64,000 nucleotides of DNA from Piscinibacter sp943370595 (GTDB taxonomy: Bacteria > Pseudomonadota > Gammaproteobacteria > Burkholderiales > Burkholderiaceae_C), in contig CALRRO020000003.1 in NCBI GenBank assembly GCA_943370595.1, forward strand, positions 124,001-188,000, in the 5' to 3' direction. Shown one piece after another: positions 18,859 through 27,381 of the stretch. A program made the translations under genes and the position numbers. The notes beneath the pieces were generated by a model, which was not told where the DNA came from, did not search any database, and was given only the letters and a program-made list of their open reading frames with translations. Each line of letters begins with the position of its first letter. Positions within the stretch are counted from its first letter, which is position 1.

Positions 18859-20166
18859 GTGAATGCCCCCGCCTCGCTCCCGCTTGCCCAGCTTTTGACC
18901 CATGCCGCCGCGGCGGTGCAGGCGGTGCGTGCCGGGCAGAGCCTGACCGACGCGCTGGAGCGTTGCCCGGTGCCGGCGCGGCCCGGCGCCCAGGCGCTGA
19001 GCTTCCACGCGCTGCGCTGGCTGGGCGGCGCGCAGGCGGTGCGCACGAAGCTCGTGCCGAAGCCGCCGCCGCCGGCGGTCGATGCGCTGCTGGTCACCTC
19101 GCTGGCGCTGCTGTGGCCGGGCTCGGAGCCGCCTTATGCCGAGCACACGCTGGTCGACCAGGCGGTGGTGGCCGCGAAGCAGCGAGGCGGCTTCGTCAAC
19201 GCGGTGCTGCGCCGCTTCCTGCGCGAGCGCGAGGCACTGCTGGCCGCTCTGCACGGCGACCCGGTGGCGCGATTCAACCATCCGCGCTGGTGGGTCGAGC
19301 GCCTGCAGCGCGACTGGCCATCGCAATGGCAGGCCGTGCTCGCCGCCGACCAGCAGCGCGCCCCGATGACGCTGCGCGTGAACCGCCGGCATGGCGGCCC
19401 AGAGGCCTATGTGCAGCGCCTGGCCGAGGCCGGGCTGGCCGCGACCGCATTGCCCGGCAGCAATGCTGTCGTGCTCGCCCGGCCGGTGCCGGTGCAGCAG
19501 CTGCCGGGCTTCGCCGCGGGCGACGTGTCGGTGCAGGACGCCGCGGCCCAGCGAGCGGCACCGCTGCTGCTCGGCGCCGGCCTGCCGCCCGGGGCACGCG
19601 TGCTCGACGCCTGCGCTGCGCCCGGCGGCAAGACGGCGCACCTGCTGGAGCAGGCCGACCTCGACGTGCTGGCGCTGGACAGCGACGCGGGCCGCCTGGC
19701 CCGCGTGCATGACACGCTGCAACGCCTGGGCCTGAGCGCTCGCACCGCGGCGGCCGATGCCGGCGACACGGCCGCCTGGTGGGACGGCCAGCCGTTCGAC
19801 GCCATCCTGCTCGACGCGCCGTGCAGTGCCTCGGGCATCGTGCGCCGCCACCCCGACGTGCGCTGGCTGCGCCGCGCGAGCGACATCGACACCCTGGCGC
19901 AGACCCAGGCCCGCCTGCTCGACGCCCTGTGGCCGACGTTGCGCCCCGGAGGGCGGCTGCTGTACTGCACCTGCTCGGTCTTCAAGGCCGAGGGTCAGGA
20001 CCAGATCGACGCTTTTTTGCAACGTCATGGCGATGCCACTGTCGGCGTCACGCCCGTGGCGCCGGGCCACCTGCTCCCGCTGCCCGACAATGAAGACGAT
20101 TCTTCGTCGCCCCCCGCCGGTGCATCGGCAGACGGGTTCTTCTACAGCCTGCTCACCAAGACCTGA
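18859..20166 (+). CDS. rsmB: 16S rRNA (cytosine-967-C5)-methyltransferase
   Basis: SAM-dependent methyltransferase of helix 31 of 16S rRNA, about 435 residues. It has an N-terminal NusB-like domain (about 1-140) and a Rossmann domain with CAAPGGKTAHLLE (SAM site), DAPCSASGIVRRHPD and the catalytic Cys in YCTCSVFKAEG. The start chosen is GTG at GTGAATGCCCCC; another GTG lies nine codons upstream. A tagact sequence sits about nine bases before the start, so leaderless translation is possible. It heads the rsmB-DUF4390-ntrY-ntrX operon. Confidence 0.93.
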   Translation: MNAPASLPLAQLLTHAAAAVQAVRAGQSLTDALERCPVPARPGAQALSFHALRWLGGAQAVRTKLVPKPPPPAVDALLVTSLALLWPGSEPPYAEHTLVDQAVVAAKQRGGFVNAVLRRFLREREALLAALHGDPVARFNHPRWWVERLQRDWPSQWQAVLAADQQRAPMTLRVNRRHGGPEAYVQRLAEAGLAATALPGSNAVVLARPVPVQQLPGFAAGDVSVQDAAAQRAAPLLLGAGLPPGARVLDACAAPGGKTAHLLEQADLDVLALDSDAGRLARVHDTLQRLGLSARTAAADAGDTAAWWDGQPFDAILLDAPCSASGIVRRHPDVRWLRRASDIDTLAQTQARLLDALWPTLRPGGRLLYCTCSVFKAEGQDQIDAFLQRHGDATVGVTPVAPGHLLPLPDNEDDSSSPPAGASADGFFYSLLTKT

Positions 20167-20180
20167 CGCTCCTCCACCCC

Positions 20181-20792
20181 ATGCGCAGCGCGGCACGCTC
20201 GACCGGCAGTCCAGAGACCCGCGCGCCAGACGGGTTGCGCGGGCTCGGGCTCCTGTTGTCGTGGCTGGTCGCCCTGTGGCTGGCCGTGCTCGCGCCGACG
20301 GCCGCAGCGCAGAGCGGCAACGCCGAGCTCGCCGGCTTCACGGTGCAGCGTGGCGACGACGGGCTGATCCTCAACTACGCGGTCAACTTCGAGCTCCCGC
20401 GGGGTGCGGAAGAGGCGCTGGCCAAGTCGGTGCCGCTGTACTTCGTCGCCGAGGCCGAGGTGTTCCGTGACCGCTGGTACTGGCGCGACAAGCGCATCGC
20501 CAGCGCGGCGCGGGTCTGGCGCATCGTCTACCAGCCGCTGACGGCCAACTACCGCGTCACCTTCGCCGGCATCAGCCAGAGTTACGCGACGCGCACCGAG
20601 GCTTTCGCCGCGATCCGCCGCGGCGTGAACTGGAAAGTCGCCGAGACCGCGCAGATCGAGGACGGCGCGCGGCACTACGTCGAGTTCAGCTTCCGGCTCG
20701 ACACCTCCTTGCTGCCGCGGCCGATGCAGATCGGCATCGCCACCCAGTCGGACTGGGCGCTCGGGGTCGAGCGCGTGCAACGTTTCGACTGA
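20181..20792 (+). CDS. DUF4390 protein
   Basis: A 203-residue protein with a hydrophobic N-terminal helix (residues about 22-43, possibly a cleaved signal ending AAAQS) and a strand-rich exported domain, recognised as DUF4390 by its position between rsmB and ntrY and by LPLYFVAEAE/RDRWYWRDKRIA-like sequence. Its role is unknown, but the linkage to NtrYX is conserved in betaproteobacteria, suggesting a part in envelope sensing. It starts 14 bases after rsmB. Confidence 0.88.
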   Translation: MRSAARSTGSPETRAPDGLRGLGLLLSWLVALWLAVLAPTAAAQSGNAELAGFTVQRGDDGLILNYAVNFELPRGAEEALAKSVPLYFVAEAEVFRDRWYWRDKRIASAARVWRIVYQPLTANYRVTFAGISQSYATRTEAFAAIRRGVNWKVAETAQIEDGARHYVEFSFRLDTSLLPRPMQIGIATQSDWALGVERVQRFD

Positions 20793-20796
20793 AATG

Positions 20797-20890
20797 AGCC
20801 CCCTGGACGCTTCGCGTCGTCCCCCGTGGGCCACGAAGGGGCACACGTTCGTGGCCCCTGGGGAGCGTCCGGCTTGGGGCGGCCCGGCGC
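20797..20890. repeat. GC-rich intergenic hairpin element
   Basis: Between DUF4390 and ntrY lies a ccccctgg...ccccc stretch followed by a strong hairpin: arms gggccacgaa (20828-20837) and ttcgtggccc (20848-20857) with a ten-base loop, then gagcgtccggcttgg. It resembles the elements at 17981 and 57165. In the middle of an operon it may tune downstream expression rather than stop transcription. Confidence 0.5.
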
Positions 20891-20924
20891 CGGACCCGGC
20901 ATCGGGCCTTCGGCGCAGCGCGCC

Positions 20925-23264
20925 ATGAAGAAGGCAACCCGCTGGGCCTGGATCGTCGCGCTGGTGGCCGTCACCGGCGCGGGCCTGGTGCTGGCCTTCC
21001 TGCTCTCGGTGGCCACCAACAGCCCGGCACTGTACGAGCGCCACTACGTCTGGCTGTTCTGGGTCAACGTCACGGTGGCGGCGCTGCTGATGCTGGTGGT
21101 CGGCATCGCCTCGGTGCGGCTGGTCATCCGCGTGCGGCGGCGCAAGTTCGGCAGCCGGCTGCTGCTCAAGCTGGCGGCGATCTTCGCGCTGGTCGGCGTA
21201 GTGCCGGGCGTGCTGATCTACACGGTGAGCTACCAGTTCGTCTCGCGCAGCATCGAGAGCTGGTTCGACGTGAAGGTCGAGAGCGCGCTCGACGCCGGCC
21301 TGAACCTCGGCCGCGGCACGCTCGATGCGCTGGTCAACGAACTCGCCAACCGCACCCGCCAGGCGGCCGAGAAGCTGGGTGAGGGCGGTTCGGCCGCGGC
21401 GCTGGTCGAAGGCCGCGGCGGCAGTGCCGGCACGCTGGCACTCGAGCGCTTGCGCGAGCAGCTGGCGGCGCAGGAGGTGGCGATCGTCAATGCCTCGGGT
21501 CAGACCTTGTTCTCGGCCAGCAGCGGCACTGCTGGCCTGATGCCGGAGCGGCCGAGCGCGACCATGCTGCGACAGGCGCGGCTGCAGCGCGTGACCGGGC
21601 AGCTCGAGGGCCTGGACGAGGACGCCGGCAGCGCCGCCAACGCTCGCATCCGCGTGCTGGCGCTGGTGCCCAGCGCGAACTTCGCGCTCACCGAGCAGGA
21701 GCGCTACCTGATGGTGCGGCAGCTGCTGCCGGCCTCGCTGACGCTCAATGCGCTGTCGGTGCAGACCGCCTACCGCGAGTACCAGCAGCGCGCGCTGGCG
21801 CGCGATGGCCTGCGCCGCATGTACATCGGCACGCTGACGCTGGCGCTGGTGCTGGCAGTGTTCGGCGCGGTGCTGCTCGCGGCCCTGCTGGGCAACCAGC
21901 TGGCGCGCCCGCTGCTGCTGCTGGCCGAAGGCGTCGACCAGGTCGCGCATGGCGACCTCAGCGCCAAACCGGTGTTCGCCTCGCGCGACGAGCTCGGCGG
22001 CTTGACACGCTCCTTCGCCGACATGACCGAGCAGCTCTCCGAGGCCCGTTCGCTGGTGCAGCGCAGCGTGCGCCAGGTGGAGGGCGCACGCGCCAACCTG
22101 CAGACCATCCTCGACAACCTCACCGCCGGCGTGATCGTGTTCGACCGCAACGGCCTGATCGACACCGTCAACCCGGGCGCGACGCGCATCGTCAAGCTGC
22201 CGCTGTCGGCCTACCGCGGACGCCGGCTCGACGAGGTGCCCGGCCTCGAGAGCTTCGCGAAGAGCGTGTGGCAGCGCTTCGAGCTGCACGCCAGCAGCCC
22301 CGAGGCGGGCGAGCGCGACCACTGGCAGGACAGCTTCGAGCTGCAGACGCAGGACTCCCAGGGCCGCGACCGCGACACGTTGACGCTGCTGGTGCGCGGC
22401 GCGGCCATGCCGCAGGGTGCGCGGCTGATGGTGTTCGACGACATCACCGAGGTCGTTTCCGCGCAGCGCAGCGAGGCCTGGAGCGAAGTGGCGCGGCGGC
22501 TGGCGCACGAGATCAAGAACCCGCTGACGCCGATCCAGCTCTCTGCCGAGCGGCTGCAGCACAAGCTCGAGGCGAAGCTGGAAGGAACGGATCAGGCCAT
22601 GCTCGCCAAGTCCGTCGCCACCATCGTCAACCAGGTGCAGGCGATGAAGACGCTGGTCAACGAGTTCCGCGACTACGCGCGCCTGCCGGCGGCGCAGCTG
22701 AAGGCGCTGGACCTGAACGCGCTGCTCGCCGAGGTGCTCGGGCTGTACGTCGGCGCGCAGGACGCGGGCCGGCTGCACGCCGAGTTCGGCCAGGGGTTGC
22801 CGCTGATCGTGGGCGATACGACGCAGCTGCGCCAGGTCATCCACAACCTGGTGCAGAACGCGCTCGATGCGGTGGCCGAGAAGCCCGACGGCCGGGTGCT
22901 GGTGCGCACCGAGGTTGCGCGAACCGAGCAGGGTGACGTGCGGGCGGTGCGGCTGCAGGTCATCGACAACGGCCACGGCTTCCCGGACAAGGTGCTCAAG
23001 CGCGCGTTCGAGCCCTACGTGACGACCAAGAGCAAGGGCACGGGCCTCGGCCTGGCGGTGGTCAAGAAGATCGCCGACGAGCACGGTGCCCGCGTGCGCA
23101 TCGCGAACCTGGGGGTGGCGCGAGACGCCGCGGCAGGCGACACTCCAGCCCCCTCGGGCGGCCCTTCGGCAACGGGTGCCCAAGTTTCGCTATCATTTTC
23201 CAAGCTCGCTCCGGCCGACGGCACCACGGCCGTCTCGGTGGCCACCGAGAGCCGGACGCACTGA
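20925..23264 (+). CDS. ntrY: Sensor histidine kinase NtrY
   Basis: Membrane sensor kinase of a nitrogen/redox two-component system, 779 residues. Helices lie near residues 10-30, 40-62 and 83-105, with another near 300-325 leading into a HAMP domain. A PAS domain (about 385-500) follows, then HisKA with the phospho-accepting His in RRLAHEIKNPLTP. The ATPase domain shows NLVQNALDAV, DNGHGFPDKV and KGTGLGLAVVKKI. The ATG used is the first with family similarity. The gene sits six bases before ntrX. Confidence 0.93.
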   Translation: MKKATRWAWIVALVAVTGAGLVLAFLLSVATNSPALYERHYVWLFWVNVTVAALLMLVVGIASVRLVIRVRRRKFGSRLLLKLAAIFALVGVVPGVLIYTVSYQFVSRSIESWFDVKVESALDAGLNLGRGTLDALVNELANRTRQAAEKLGEGGSAAALVEGRGGSAGTLALERLREQLAAQEVAIVNASGQTLFSASSGTAGLMPERPSATMLRQARLQRVTGQLEGLDEDAGSAANARIRVLALVPSANFALTEQERYLMVRQLLPASLTLNALSVQTAYREYQQRALARDGLRRMYIGTLTLALVLAVFGAVLLAALLGNQLARPLLLLAEGVDQVAHGDLSAKPVFASRDELGGLTRSFADMTEQLSEARSLVQRSVRQVEGARANLQTILDNLTAGVIVFDRNGLIDTVNPGATRIVKLPLSAYRGRRLDEVPGLESFAKSVWQRFELHASSPEAGERDHWQDSFELQTQDSQGRDRDTLTLLVRGAAMPQGARLMVFDDITEVVSAQRSEAWSEVARRLAHEIKNPLTPIQLSAERLQHKLEAKLEGTDQAMLAKSVATIVNQVQAMKTLVNEFRDYARLPAAQLKALDLNALLAEVLGLYVGAQDAGRLHAEFGQGLPLIVGDTTQLRQVIHNLVQNALDAVAEKPDGRVLVRTEVARTEQGDVRAVRLQVIDNGHGFPDKVLKRAFEPYVTTKSKGTGLGLAVVKKIADEHGARVRIANLGVARDAAAGDTPAPSGGPSATGAQVSLSFSKLAPADGTTAVSVATESRTH

Positions 23265-23270
23265 CCATCC

Positions 23271-23981
23271 ATGGCGATCATTCTTGTAGTTGACGACGAA
23301 CTCGGCATCCGCGCGCTGCTGTCGGAGATCCTGACCGACGAGGGGCACACCGTCGAGGCGGCCGAGAACGCCGCCGAGGCGCGATCGGTGCGCGAGCGCC
23401 TGCGGCCCGACCTGGTGCTTCTGGACATCTGGATGCCCGATGTCGATGGCATCACGCTGCTCAAGGAGTGGGGAGCCACTGGGCTGCTGACCATGCCGGT
23501 GATCATGATGAGCGGCCACGGCACCATCGACACCGCGGTCGAGGCCACTAAGTACGGCGCCATGGCCTTCCTCGAGAAGCCGGTGACGCTGCAGAAGCTG
23601 TTGCGCGCTGTCGAGCAGGGCCTGGCCAAGCCGGCCGCCAGTGCGGGCCGCCCCGGGCCGATGGTGGCGAGCCCGCACCACAACCACCATCTGCAGGACC
23701 ATTCGCTGACCGTCGAGGCGGCGATGACCGGCGGCGCCATGCTTCCGACCACTCCGCTGATGCTGGGGCCGCAGGCCGAGCAGAGTTTCGACCTCGACCG
23801 ACCGCTGCGCGAGGCGCGCGATGCCTTCGAGAAGAGCTACTTCGAGTTCCACCTGGCGCAGGAGAACGGCAGCATGACGCGTGTGGCCGAGAAGACCGGC
23901 CTGGAGCGCACGCACCTTTACCGCAAGCTCAAGCAGCTGGGTGTTGATCTCTCGCGCAACAAGCGCGGCGGGGCGATCTGA
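23271..23981 (+). CDS. ntrX: NtrX-type response regulator without AAA+ domain
   Basis: Partner of the kinase, 236 residues. The receiver domain (residues 1-120) keeps the acidic pocket VVDDE, the phosphorylated Asp52 (LLDIWMPD) and the Lys in EKPVT. The sigma-54 AAA+ domain present in alphaproteobacterial NtrX is missing; a Pro/His-rich linker (about 122-170) leads to a Fis-type helix-turn-helix (FHLAQENGSMTRVAEKTGLERTHLYRKL). It can therefore bind DNA but cannot itself activate sigma-54 polymerase. Confidence 0.93.
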   Translation: MAIILVVDDELGIRALLSEILTDEGHTVEAAENAAEARSVRERLRPDLVLLDIWMPDVDGITLLKEWGATGLLTMPVIMMSGHGTIDTAVEATKYGAMAFLEKPVTLQKLLRAVEQGLAKPAASAGRPGPMVASPHHNHHLQDHSLTVEAAMTGGAMLPTTPLMLGPQAEQSFDLDRPLREARDAFEKSYFEFHLAQENGSMTRVAEKTGLERTHLYRKLKQLGVDLSRNKRGGAI

Positions 23982-24005
23982 CCCGGCGGCCCGGCCGCTG
24001 TGGTC

Positions 24006-24011
24006 TATAAT
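24006..24011 (+). promoter_or_regulatory. Probable -10 element of tRNA-Phe
   Basis: A perfect TATAAT lies 12 bases before the mature tRNA-Phe 5' end, which fits a transcription start close to the tRNA. No good -35 hexamer at 16-18 bases spacing was found. Confidence 0.6.
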
Positions 24012-24022
24012 CTCGGGCTCTT

Positions 24023-24098
24023 GGCCAAGTAGCTCAGTTGGTAGAGCAGCGGATTGAAAATCCGCGTGTCGGTGGTTCGATTCCGCCCTTGGCCACCA
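24023..24098 (+). tRNA. tRNA-Phe (GAA)
   Basis: A 76-base cloverleaf with acceptor stem ggccaag/cttggcc, anticodon GAA at 24056-24058 in the loop ttgaaaa, T-arm ggtggttcgattccgcc, discriminator A and encoded CCA. All stems pair. It marks the border between the core operon upstream and an accessory stretch starting with hipBA. Confidence 0.97.
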
Positions 24099-24128
24099 AA
24101 AATATCCCAAGCGCCACAAGCACTTGGC

Positions 24129-24159
24129 AACGGCGGCGGCTACGAAAGTGGCCGCCGTT
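24129..24159 (+). terminator. Possible terminator hairpin after tRNA-Phe
   Basis: Nine-base-pair GC-rich stem with a 13-base loop, 30 bases beyond the tRNA CCA. Only a weak T stretch (ttctgcatt) follows, so intrinsic termination is uncertain. Confidence 0.4.
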
Positions 24160-24403
24160 CTGCATTCCAGGGGCGGTTTCTGGCGACGTTCTGGGAATCA
24201 CGATGGGATCCCCACGGGACGCCACGGTCGTCCGTCTCGCTGCCACCAAGTCACCGAATTGCGCTGAAGGCACGCCGCTGCCCGGGCTCGGCGCGGGCCG
24301 CGCTTGCTTCTCGCCCACCACGGTAACGGCCGCAACGCCGAGTGTTCGTTGCGCCGGGCCATGCCCGCCCTTGACCCGACGTCAGGTGCAAGTGCTGCAG
24401 GGT

Positions 24404-24419
24404 ATGTCGTATACGGCAT
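24404..24419. promoter_or_regulatory. Candidate HipB operator
   Basis: Palindrome atgtcgtatacggcat, symmetric except for one T/G pair, 65 bases upstream of the hipB start. HipB-type antitoxins repress their own operon by binding palindromes upstream of the gene. This one is the best symmetric site in the spacer; binding is inferred only. Confidence 0.4.
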
Positions 24420-24483
24420 TACCGGAACAAATGCTTTATCAGGCATGTACTCCATCCATGTCGATTAGGGCATAAACTGCCGC

Positions 24484-24780
24484 ATGGACTATCCGATCCA
24501 GACTCCGCTGCAGCTCTCCACCCACCTGCGCGCCTTGCGCAAAGCGCGCGGCCTCAGCCAGGCCGAGCTGGGCGCGAGGCTGGGCGTCGGCCAGACGCGG
24601 GTCGCCCGCATCGAGGGCAACCCGACGGCAGTCAGCGTCGAGCAACTGCTCGAGGTGCTGGGCGCGCTCGGCGTGAAGATGGTGCTCCGAGACACTCGGT
24701 CGTCGCCAGCGGAAAGTTCTCCGGATTCGGCACCAAAGCAGGCCATCACCAAGCAGCGCAAGACCGGCGGCCAGTGGTGA
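24484..24780 (+). CDS. hipB: HipB-like XRE antitoxin
   Basis: A 98-residue protein with a Cro/C1 helix-turn-helix (residues about 13-62): LRALRKARGLSQAELGARLGVGQTRVARIEGNP. The C-terminal tail (about 75-98) is Ser/Lys/Gln-rich and flexible as in HipB. It is the DNA-binding antitoxin of a type II pair, placed five bases before the hipA kinase gene, and is expected to repress the operon with HipA as co-factor. Confidence 0.9.
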   Translation: MDYPIQTPLQLSTHLRALRKARGLSQAELGARLGVGQTRVARIEGNPTAVSVEQLLEVLGALGVKMVLRDTRSSPAESSPDSAPKQAITKQRKTGGQW

Positions 24781-24784
24781 CGCG

Positions 24785-26146
24785 ATGGCGGAGCTGCACG
24801 TCTGGATGAACGGGATGCACGTCGGCGTCTGGTCGACGCTGCGGACCGGCACGCCGGTGTTCCGCTACGACGAGACCTGGGTGCGGGCCGAGGAGGGTCG
24901 AGCCTTGTCGCTGTCTCTGCCGTTCAGCGCGGACCTCGAGCTCCGCGGCGACGTGGTGACGAACTACTTCGACAACCTGCTGCCCGACAGCGCCGCCATT
25001 CGGCGCCGGTTGCGGAGCCGGTTCCGTGCGCGTTCGGCCGGGGCCTTCGATCTGCTGACGGCGATCGGGCGGGACTGTGTCGGTGCAGTGCAACTGCTGC
25101 CAACCGGCGAGGAGCCCGTCGGTTGGAACACGATCGATGCCGAGGCGCTCGATGAGGCCAGGGTCGAGCGGATCCTGGCGACGGTGACGTCCGATGCACC
25201 GCTCGGGCCGCGCGATGAAGACGAGAAGCTGCGCCTGTCGATCGCCGGCGCCCATGAGAAGACCGCGCTGCTGCGCATGGGCCGTCGCTGGTACCTGCCG
25301 CGCGGCGCGACGCCGACGACGCACATCTTGAAGCTGCCGCTCGGCCTGGTCGGCAACATGCGGGCCGACATGAGCACCTCGATCGAGAACGAGTGGCTGT
25401 GCAGCCGGATACTGCGTGCGCTCGGCCTGCCGGTCGCCGACACCGAGATGAGCCGGTTCGGCGACTCCAAGGCGCTCGTCGTGACCCGCTTCGATCGTCG
25501 CTGGGTCGGCGTCGAGCAAGGTGCCGAGCAGAAGGCACGCTTCCGTGCACCGGAGGGAGCATGGATCGCTCGGCTCCCTCAAGAGGACTTCTGCCAGGCA
25601 CGCGGCGTCGGACCCGATCGGAAGTACCAGAGTGACGGCGGGCCGTCGATGCAGGACTGCCTGGCTGTGCTCTCCCACAGCGAAAGCGCGCAGGAGGATC
25701 AGACCGACTTCGTGCTGGCTCAGTTCGCGTTCTGGCTGCTCGCCGCCACCGACGGCCATGCGAAGAACTTCTCGATCCATCACCGGCGCGGCGGAAGCTT
25801 TGGCATGACGCCGCTGTACGACGTCCTGTCGGCGTGGCCGATCATCGGCAACGGCCCCAACCAACTGTCCTACCAGCGCGCGAAACTGGCGATGGGGATC
25901 AAGGCGGGCAACATGCACTACAGGTTGCGCGACATCCAGGCGCGGCATTGGCAAGCGCTGGCTGCCTCGGTGTCCAGGGAAGCCTGGCATCGGCTGCTTG
26001 CCTTGGCGCGGAACGTCGACGCTGCGCTTGCCGAGGTGGAAGCGGAACTTCCCGATGCATTCCCCTCGCGCGTCTGGGCTTCCACGGCAGGTGGAGTGAA
26101 ACGGCATGTGCAGTCGTTTCTGCAGGCGCCGGAGACTTTGCTCTGA
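24785..26146 (+). CDS. hipA: HipA-like serine/threonine kinase toxin
   Basis: A 453-residue kinase toxin, close in length to E. coli HipA (440). HipA phosphorylates glutamyl-tRNA synthetase and induces persistence; the target of this one is not known. All family marks are present: NYFDNLLPD, the Ser-containing SIAGAHEKTALLR loop, the ATP-site THILKLPLG, the catalytic ATDGHAKNFSI with Asp323, and the metal-binding TPLYDVLSAWP. Nothing suggests inactivation. It lies downstream of hipB in the standard order, next to a tRNA gene. Confidence 0.92.
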   Translation: MAELHVWMNGMHVGVWSTLRTGTPVFRYDETWVRAEEGRALSLSLPFSADLELRGDVVTNYFDNLLPDSAAIRRRLRSRFRARSAGAFDLLTAIGRDCVGAVQLLPTGEEPVGWNTIDAEALDEARVERILATVTSDAPLGPRDEDEKLRLSIAGAHEKTALLRMGRRWYLPRGATPTTHILKLPLGLVGNMRADMSTSIENEWLCSRILRALGLPVADTEMSRFGDSKALVVTRFDRRWVGVEQGAEQKARFRAPEGAWIARLPQEDFCQARGVGPDRKYQSDGGPSMQDCLAVLSHSESAQEDQTDFVLAQFAFWLLAATDGHAKNFSIHHRRGGSFGMTPLYDVLSAWPIIGNGPNQLSYQRAKLAMGIKAGNMHYRLRDIQARHWQALAASVSREAWHRLLALARNVDAALAEVEAELPDAFPSRVWASTAGGVKRHVQSFLQAPETLL

Positions 26147-26209
26147 CGCCAGATTGGCGGTCAGGTTGCCGACCCACCGCGTCGTCACCGCCAGGGCCAC
26201 CTCACCGGG

Positions 26210-26548
26210 TCAGCCTTCATCGGCCGTCTGCTCAGACTCCTCGTCCGCGACAGGCGCGGCCACCTTCTTCGACTTCGACACGACCGCCGGTGCCGCAGGA
26301 GTAGTGGCCGCTGCATCGCGCGCAGCGGCGGCCTGCGCCTTGACCAGTGCCAGCTCCGCATGGTTTGCGCCGAACTCGATGCGCGGCCGCCACGTCGCGG
26401 CCAAGGCTTTGCTGCCGAGCGCAGCTCGAGCCGAAACGATGTAGCTCTGGAGCGCCGCCACCGACAGCGTGTCGAGCTTGTCGACGAGCGTCCTCTCCTC
26501 ATCGAGGGTGAAGGGCTCCATGACTTTCGGTGTGGTGTCTTTTTGCAT
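26210..26548 (-). CDS. Small protein of unknown function
   Basis: A 112-residue frame: an N-terminal acidic part, a helical middle (LDTLSVAALQSYIVSARAAL) and an Ala/Thr/Lys-rich tail ending EESEQTADEG. The composition looks like a real cytoplasmic protein rather than a shadow frame, but no family is recognised and the ribosome site is weak; a Met nine codons in is an alternative start. It is convergent with hipA. Confidence 0.5.
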   Translation of the reverse strand: MQKDTTPKVMEPFTLDEERTLVDKLDTLSVAALQSYIVSARAALGSKALAATWRPRIEFGANHAELALVKAQAAAARDAAATTPAAPAVVSKSKKVAAPVADEESEQTADEG

Positions 26549-26807
26549 CCCCGGAGGTTAGTCCGATTCGAGCCGAGTTCCCGCATTTGGATGCACCACG
26601 AGAAAAGATTTCAGCGCAGGCTCATTCTTCAGCGCATGGGAAGCGGCCGCGTACCGGCCCCGGCGGGCTTTCCGCCGTGCCTTGCAGCAGCGCGTTTCGA
26701 TACCTCGTGCGCCTGCGGTGTATGGCAAGCTCGTCGACATGTTGCATGGCCAGTTCCCGGTCCGCCACGGCGGTGCCGACGATTGCCTGGCAGGCCGGCG
26801 GCCGCTG

Positions 26808-27350
26808 ATGCGTGCCGTACTGGCCGCCCTCCTGGTTCCTGCGCTGTGCGTGTTGGCGCGGCCTGCCCGTGCCGGGCTGAACCTGCTCTCGAACGAGTTC
26901 ACCGCAACGCGCGATGAACTGCAGGCAGAACTGGCCAGGCACTTCCCGATCGCGCGCCGCTACGGCGAGCTGGTTTCGGTGACGCTGCACGACCCGCAGC
27001 TTGCGCTGGATGGAGGCGCCAACCGCGCCACGCTGGCGTCACGATTGGTGATGGTCAGCCCTTTGCTGCGCCCCTCGTCCAGGGGCGGGCAGGTGGCCGT
27101 CAGCAGCGGCCTGCACTGGGATGGCGCGGGCCTGGCCGTGCGTCTTCGAGACCCGCGCACGGAGCAACTGCGCATCGACGGCGTCAGCGGCAATGACGCG
27201 CAGAACCTCGAGCGCCTCAGTTCGGCCATCGTTCAAGAAGCGCTGCAAGGCTTTGCGCTGTGGACCTTCAGCCCGAAGGAGCTTCGATTCGGACTGAAGG
27301 TTCAGGGCATCACCATCGCTTCGAACGAGATCAGGGTGCAGTTCGAGTAG
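26808..27350 (+). CDS. DUF1439 (YceB-like) exported protein
   Basis: 180 residues with a signal peptide (MRAVLAALLVPALCVLARPARA) and the DUF1439 pattern: FTATRDELQAELARHFPIARRYGELVSVTLHDPQL, then LASRLVMVSPLL. YceB of E. coli is a lipoprotein; here no clear lipobox Cys follows the hydrophobic core. It is probably periplasmic, of unknown function. The start is the ATG of the signal peptide; the frame is open upstream. Confidence 0.82.
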   Translation: MRAVLAALLVPALCVLARPARAGLNLLSNEFTATRDELQAELARHFPIARRYGELVSVTLHDPQLALDGGANRATLASRLVMVSPLLRPSSRGGQVAVSSGLHWDGAGLAVRLRDPRTEQLRIDGVSGNDAQNLERLSSAIVQEALQGFALWTFSPKELRFGLKVQGITIASNEIRVQFE

Positions 27351-27381
27351 CCGCCCGAGGCGGCGGTGGAAGATGCGAGCG

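Larger units (their letters stand above)
24099..24483. other. Intergenic stretch between tRNA-Phe and hipB
   Basis: 385 bases with no convincing gene. It holds a hairpin at 24129-24159 (arms aacggcggc/gccgccgtt, 13-base loop) that may end the tRNA transcript, and the palindrome near hipB listed separately. No direct repeat of the tRNA 3' end and no integrase remnant was recognised in it. Confidence 0.6.
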
